DNA of 64,000 nucleotides, taken from assembly GCA_951230915.1 (NCBI GenBank), contig OX579641.1, forward strand, positions 2,852,001 to 2,916,000. Reading direction: 5' to 3'. Below, one piece after another: positions 57,613-64,000 of this stretch (its first letter is position 1; each line of letters begins with the position of its first letter). Below the pieces are notes generated by a model. The model was not told the DNA's origin and did not search any database. It saw only the letters and a list, made by a program, of their open reading frames with translations. Origin of the DNA: Antitrichia curtipendula (Eukaryota; Streptophyta; Bryopsida; Hypnales; Leucodontaceae). The position numbers and the translations under genes are program-made.

Positions 57613-60600
57613 TCATGTTCGTAACATGTCTAGTCTCACAGATGCAGCGTATACGTACGGATCGACCCCTTCGTTTCTGGCATAAATCTCGCAAAGATGG
57701 GTTCCTGCAATTGCAAATGCACCAAACATGGATGGAGTATATTTTGAGCCCAAGAATCTGAGGGCATGTTCGAAGTTGATATGATACAAAGCGGATGCTT
57801 CCTCCCAAATTTGGTGGAGTGGTTTCCTTTCTCCTTTCAAAATCTGTAGAAGGGAGAAACTTAATCAATTCTTAAGGCGTGAAAAACATGTTGATAGAGT
57901 ATTTCACTTTTCTTGAAAGGATGTAAACGTATGCTGATTGAAACAAAAATTCAAGGAAAAAGATTAGCACCTCTTGATATTTTGTAATTACACGGAGTCT
58001 TCTCTCTTTGTCACTCTCCTCGTCGTTGATTTGTTGGTTGATATTTGTTGGTTTCATATCTTCATTGTACTGTTGGAACAACACCTTCCATTTGGCTTTG
58101 TAGTTTTCAAAGCCCTCAAACTGAAATTTGGGGTCGTAGTCCATGGTATCTGCAATCAACAACAACAGTTACTGGTACTCATGACTTGTAATAAGCGTAC
58201 AAATAGCAACAATAACATGACTGAGGAAAGAATGAGAGTTGTATTGTGTGAAAGATCATTGAACCATTTAAATATCATTTGCATGTTTCAGCAAGTCGAT
58301 AGTGTATGTATTGAATATCTACCAAGCTTGATCGTTATTCAAATGGATTTAAAATGTAACGCGATCGTAGTATGACAAGTATAAAGACTCTGCACAAAAT
58401 ATTCTAAAAGTTCAAGCAAGCATCTCGAAAGTATATGCTCAAAGAGTAAGCATTATAACATCAATTTGTTACAAGGAGAAATGTCCAAAAAAACATTTCA
58501 AAATATATCATTTAGCAAATATACTGATGACTTTCATCAAGATGTAAGAAAGAAACCTTCAACTGCGTGACCAAAGTTTTTGGCATCCACACAAGCCATG
58601 TTGTGTAATTGGCCAACTATGCTTGTTGATTGGTAAAATTTTCGATTCTTGGCATTTGGTTTCTTCATGTAGTGGGGCCACATCTCAGGCCTCAACCTCC
58701 AAGGTAAAAGAACCTGTGCACTAGTACAATCAGTACATATAAAAAATTAAAAAAACAACTATTTCAATAATGCACAAGGCAAATGAGAAAATTATACCAC
58801 TTCGCCTGATTTCTCAGCATCTAAGGCCCTGTAGAAGATGTTGATCAATTCATCAATCTTCTTTTTCACAACACCCAGCTCAGTCGAAGGGTGCACAGCA
58901 TCTCTCATAGTGAGATACTGGTCCATATGAGCCAGCCAATAGGTAGCTGCCGAAGGCATAGAAGGTGGAAAATTCCTAATACAAACATATAACATAAAAC
59001 AGTCAATCATCACGTCAGATCAAACTGAAGAGCGAAGATAGGCAATAATCTTGAACTAAATTGCACTGTCTGAATGAGGTTTGAACCCATACCCGTTTGC
59101 AAAACGAGCCTTCAAGAACGTATCGAAAAGAGCAACCTCAAGTTCGTTAGGCGACATTTGGGTGGGAGATTTGACTGCTAGGCTTTTCCCTCTGCTAGTT
59201 GGTCTCTCCCATGGAAGATTGGGCGAAAATAAAGAAATCAACTGTGAATCAGTTTTATTCTCAATTAGGGCAATTGAGAACATTAAAGTTCCTAAACCCT
59301 ACAGAATAACAATATGCAGCTCAAGCACATAAATATCTATACATATATGTTTTAGCTATCATAAATATATGCAAATACTTTCAATAAATTATCAATTGTA
59401 ACACTTTCAATACCTCTGCGTTGTCACAAACCCAATATAAATCCCCGTCCAAGTCGCTGTTGGCAATTTCATCTACAATGGGTCGATCACCATTAGTAGA
59501 GAAAAATATCGTGTACTTGCTAGGCCCAACATATGGATTCAGTCGCTCATCCCACACAGCATCAAAGACATGAACATCGCCCCAGTGTTTCCCCGGGTTC
59601 TTGTAGACTAGCACTTTACCACAAATTCTTCCATCACCCCTGCATTTGAAACTAGTCAAGCTATGGATAATAAGGGTGCGGTTGAAAGACAGACAATGTG
59701 AAGTTTGCAAACACTTAATTTGATTGAAAAAACCCAAAGAGAATTGGTTATTGAGGCAAGAAAACGTACATGGCAATGGCGACCTGATTCCTCTTGAGGA
59801 TCTTTTCCTTTGTTGGATCACAAGTCCCCATCAAGTAGCGACTTTTGGGAAGAGGTACACAACCTCGACGAAGGCTTTTCAGCTTGTCTAGTGCGATCCT
59901 CCGAATATTATTCTGCATATGAACATGCGTCAACGGAATGCCTGCAATGAGCATTCTCAAAGTCTGATCACGAACGCCGTAATCAGCAGTGCTACCTCTC
60001 ACTTCTGCAAGAACGAATGAGCGCTTAGTTTGATACAGTTAGAAAGTCATCTGATGCTACTTCATTACATTAGGCAGTTACTGAAGCAAAAGGTTGTAAA
60101 ATTGCTCTGGAACCACAATGCAAAATATGGACTGAAACATATATTGAGCACACGAAGTCCAAAACATGTCTGGAACAGAATGAAAGACTGCACCCTTGAT
60201 TGCGACATTCCGATTGGTGAACAAAGTCTGAATGTCGTCCATGGTTGTCTTCAAAAGATTCAGAAAAAAACTAGGCGGCACTCTGCCTAGTGACAGAAGA
60301 ACAATCAAATCTTGAGACAGTTTTGCTTCATTCGGTTCGCGACTGACAAAAAAGCAAAATTGCACACAAGAAGTCAATTGGTGACTGACTAAGCTCAATA
60401 TTATTGAGGTTGAGACAATACAACGACCCCTAAAAGACCAAGGATCCACGCCAGTAAATTCAACAATTCATTTCGTTATTTTATTAAAAATTAAATTTAG
60501 AAATCCCCAAAATTCTATATCACTAGATTCAGTGATGAAATTTTCACATTTAGTTCAAAAACTTTCCTAAATTTAGCAACAGAAAGTTTCCATATGACTT

Positions 60601-63600
60601 ACTTAGAGCTGCCGATTACACATGAAGTCCAATTTGGGTTTTCTTGGTCCTGTACGGTCCAGAGAAGATTTGAAGACATACCTAGTGCTCAGCACCTCCA
60701 AGGCATTGATCGACCGAAAGTCTTTCAAAGCGATGCTACGATCCACTTTAACCATTGAACGTCGATAATGGATCCGCTTCTTATCCAGCTGCAACCATAA
60801 AGTCAGCAACACCAACGTTTAAAATTAACCCCGCTGCTTATTGTGAAGGCACTTCATGGGAGGGAACCAACTTCAAAAAAACAATTCGAGTTCCAAGATA
60901 AAGTACAACTTGCTTCTTGTAGATAAACACGTTGCAAATTAAGTCGTCAAAGTACAACCAATCGCACACCACTCTGCAAACTCATAGTGATTAAGACGTA
61001 GGACTGATGTGAGCTACATGAACTTCTACAAACTTGATCAGTCTCAGGTAGATCTAATAACACAGAATATTGAAAGGTAAACCCAGACCAAGACTCAGTT
61101 ACTTTTAAGTCGTCGAGGATTGCAGCCAATACCATGGAAGGAAGAATGCATTCCCTTTCATTTCAGCATGAAAATGAAGAAAAAGAAATGTAATACTACA
61201 AAAATATACATAAATCATTGCACACAAGTAAACTTTGTAACCAAGCCGAGAGATACAAATAAATAAGGTGGCGAACCAATCTGATAATCACCTTGTGATT
61301 CACTACGAAGGTGCCCTTCATTGCCATGCCTTCCCAGAACATGCGAATCTGCACCAACGTGGGGTAGCCCTATGGAGCAAGAAGAAACATCAGTTGCCTT
61401 AAGAATAATCCGTATCGTCAATAGGACTTTGTGAAATAAGATTAATTTCCTATAATTTTGCAATTCCGTTATTGTCAGTATTCTTATCATTCCAATGCAG
61501 GAATTTGAAACTCATTTGGCAGAGACTCAAAAGTTGAGAAGGAGTAGAACCATCGCTAGCCCTTCTTAACTGTATGTACAACTCCTTTCAGAAGATTTTT
61601 GATTTAGAAGATATGCGTCCAAACTCATCCTAAAGGTCGAAGTGCAATGATGAATTATCAAGTCTAAAACTTGGATACTTAAAAAGCTTTAGCATACTTT
61701 CTATGAGGGTAGAACAAACATATCATGATCTTCAAGATCTTATGGTTGAATTCTGATAATTAGGAACCAACAAGGGAATTTGTAAGGATCAGATATTGGT
61801 TGTACGTTGAAAATGTCATTTCATTGGCATTTTGTTCCGGTAGTGGCAACCAAGGCCACGGTTATCAAAAATGGTTTTCGAGTAACTACCCGCCGGCTTA
61901 ATAGGTGCACAAACTTTCAAATTATTTTTGATAACCATATCTTTGATTATCAATACCTCGTCCACTGGCCTACCAGTTTTCAACAAAGCTCATAAAATAA
62001 CCGTACATCTAAAGCCATCAAGAAGTGCACCTCTTTATTGTCTATGTTCCCTTTGAACACAGAAGCGGGTAACATCTGTGCCACTTCAGGTGAAATTTCC
62101 CCTGTTCCATCTGTGTGCGACATTTCCTTCCCTGAGTCGTCCAAAGTCTGCACTTGCAAACCAGCACAATTGCCTCCACCGTGTAAACGGAACAAAAACA
62201 AAAGACCAACTAGATGCCTCAGAGCACCCATGCAAAAAGGGAAAACTACCTGTCTAAAGGAACCTGAAACTTCCCTAAAATATAGAACCTTTTGAAAGTG
62301 TCAAACCTAGCACTTGGGAGGCACTATAAATCGAAAAAACAAGAAGACAAAGGTTGCAATATAACTGCATAACGAGCCTCAAGATTTACAAACCTTGCAA
62401 TATATATCATCAATCTCTCTGATCTCGTCCATCGTTCGTAAATCGATGTCTGCTGTCCTGGATTTTGACAAGGCCAACTGCAATCTGTTGCAAAAAGAGT
62501 AGCTCTTTCAAATTACTAAGGTCTGGAACTACTGGACCTGAGTATTACTGCCACAGAAGTGTCGGTGGACACAACGTAATTGTTCAATCGACAAGATTGA
62601 GGATCAGTACGAGTGTCGGTATCGAGTCAACTTACCTATTGGCATATTTGTAAATAGACATAGCAGTGTCGATGTGCATAATATGGCATCTTGCTGCATG
62701 TATATGCACAAAATACTTGAAATAGGGATCGTCAAGGTCCACATCTGCCAGTGATTCAGTGCAAATGAAGAAGCACCTTATTGCTCTCTGGTAATCCACA
62801 TCTGGCAAATGTCACAATGGCTCACACAATTAGACTAACTTTTGAATTTCTTACTTAAAAAGTTCAATTGATTCAGAAAAATTCTTGAGACAATAGTGAA
62901 AGACTAAGCATCAACATAGTCTGTCTGCAGGTCAAGCAACAAGATATCACCGCTGGCCTTCAGAATACGACACAAGGAAAGACATCAAGATTGGCAAGTC
63001 AAATACAAATCGCTCTTAACGAACTTCAGGGACATTCTGATCGCTCCAGGATCCAAAGAAATTTCCCTTCGAGAAATATATCAGACATCATCACTGCACT
63101 TCATCTCGCTTTTCGGTCGGAACATAATGAAATTACGCAAACCTTTGGACTCGTTCTTCTTTTGAAAATCCTCCTTTCCAGAATTTTTATAAGCTGCTCC
63201 ATCAGATCGCATCACATCGGTCAATTCATGTCCACAGAGAGAGGTATAGTAAAATAACACGAGGTAACAAAATCTCATTGTTTGGTCCTCACTACTACAG
63301 CGACATCATTCTAAAGAATGAAAAATAATGTATCCTTCTACACCTCCGACACTGGAGATAACACTATAATTTGTATCATGGAAGCTGTCTAAAGATGAGC
63401 TACCCGTCCAGAGATGAGTACGAATTCAAAAAGACCATAGAGAACATTCAACATAACCACTTGCAAGCTATGTGTTGTGCTTATCTCCCAACCCAAATCC
63501 AGCTCTTAAAAACTCATCGACAAAAGTTAAAGTTCCAGTTCTTACTCCATAAACGATAACGCCGAAGACCGACAATTATACCGTTTTGAGCAATCATCGG

Positions 63601-64000
63601 TGCATCATCCGGCATTTCATTAACAAAGACAGGCATAATTCTGTCTTCTCCAAACCTGCGGTGTAACAAGGTGCTTGCAGATTTCGGCTGCACAATCTGT
63701 TGAATTCAATGCGACACTTTCAAAACACAACTGATCTAGCAAAATTAATTGACAATAGAAAGTAAAAGTAGATATTATCAAAGGAAAACACAAGTTGTGA
63801 TGGATTCCACAGCATGTTGTAATATGCAACAATAAGTGAATAATCTTCCCCACATGCACGAGTCACTTCATGTGTCATTCTGCTCTGCTAAACTAGAGGC
63901 TCTAATGACAACAGCAGAAACAGGAAACAGGCGAATGGCACCTTAATAATATAAGAACCAGATTTATCAACGTGGCACTCGTACGAAACCCTTTGGCCCT
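57613..64000 (-). CDS. RNA-dependent RNA polymerase (RDR), DLDGD catalytic motif; 5' exons tentative, 5' end likely outside window
   Basis: RDRs copy single-stranded RNA into double-stranded RNA for small-RNA silencing. Ten consecutive GT-AG exons with matching phases give 562 codons plus stop: 61292-61369, 60682-60788, 60194-60342, 59770-60004, 59414-59639, 59093-59241, 58798-58975, 58557-58713, 57971-58149 and 57613-57843. Motif order: YPTLVQIRMFWEGMAMKGTF, HYRRSMVKVDRSIALKDF, DLIVLLSLGRVPPSFF, PLPKSRYLMGTCDPT, GKVLVYKNPGKHWGDVHVFD, then IANSDLDGDLYWV with the catalytic DLDGD at 59441-59455, INIFYRALDAEKSG, LPWRLRPEMWPHYM and the C-terminal QIWEEASALYHINFEHALR with HLCEIYARN. Probable upstream exons: 62636-62801 (VDLDDPYFKYFVHIHAARCH) and 62394-62484 (LQLALSKSRTADIDLRTMDE), and less surely 61990-62252, 63566-63715 and 63945-64000. 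The 63650 block needs a frame change near 63640, so either an intron or a lesion lies there. The wording outside the motif is like RDR3/4/5. Confidence 0.88.

Noticed and set aside
57974..58375. 133-codon plus-strand ORF
   Set aside because: Antisense to the RDR exon at 57971-58149; no motif of its own.
61980..62231. Treating the 83-codon frame at 61980-62231 as a firm RDR exon
   Set aside because: It has a protein-like stretch (HGGGNCAGLQVQTLDDSGKE) and a possible acceptor, but I could not match it to a known RDR segment or fix its donor, so it is listed only as tentative.
1..64000. tRNA or rRNA genes and organelle DNA insertions
   Set aside because: No cloverleaf-like B-box/A-box pairs, rRNA cores or chloroplast gene sequences were noticed on either strand; an exhaustive search was not possible by eye.

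Overview
The window is nuclear DNA of a land plant. The plant signs are GT-AG introns with AT-rich interiors, a plant serine carboxypeptidase-like (SCPL) gene, a LEA14-type protein, an RNA-dependent RNA polymerase (RDR), TTTAGGG-type telomeric sequence and many plant-type DNA transposons. The species cannot be fixed from sequence alone. Gene density is very low: about 8 kb of genes at the left end, about 9 kb of RDR-related sequence at the right end, and roughly 47 kb between them that is nearly all AT-rich repeat.

Layout. 1-2071 (-): 5' part of an SCPL gene cut by the window edge. 2072-3171: a shared divergent promoter region with a roughly 283-335 bp internal duplication. 3172-3645 (+): a small secreted proline-rich protein. 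4831-5669: an 839 bp TA-flanked inverted-repeat element. 6270-7087 (-): an intact two-exon LEA14 gene with ACGT/G-box motifs upstream. 8.4-9.5 kb: three copies of a dispersed repeat. 14.19-15.06 kb: a ~178 bp satellite. 15455-15956: a decayed HARBI1-like transposase. 19.64-24.94 kb: a large decayed PIF/Harbinger-type region holding a broken Myb/SANT accessory gene. 25.7-33.3 kb: a CACTA fold-back, an 884 bp inverted repeat and two ~930 bp TTAA-flanked elements. 34057-35382 (-): a Harbinger transposase split by one stop codon. 35.6-46.1 kb: nested and composite DNA transposons, GC-rich minisatellites, a captured RDR exon and a 2.55 kb Harbinger-type element carrying palindromic arrays. 47.1-54.3 kb: more TA- and TTAA-flanked elements. 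55.16-57.2 kb (-): duplicated 5' exons of an RDR-like gene. 57613-64000 (-): an RDR gene with a DLDGD catalytic motif, whose 5' end lies near or beyond the window edge.

The most notable themes are: (1) an RDR gene with a partial tandem copy and a third, divergent exon fragment about 19 kb away, trapped between two DNA transposons; (2) a family of ~930 bp elements bounded by TTAACCCCTAAA/TTTAGGGGTTAA, present in two subfamilies, both orientations and nested states; (3) target-site-exact nesting, with a TA-flanked element inside another and a hAT-like insertion inside a TTAA element whose two junctions survive in two different copies; (4) a short motif (about ATAACTTTTGCAT, some bases, TCCAAATG) that recurs in otherwise different repeat families and in the 178 bp satellite. 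All element and gene-family names rest on reading motifs and repeats by eye; no database search was possible.
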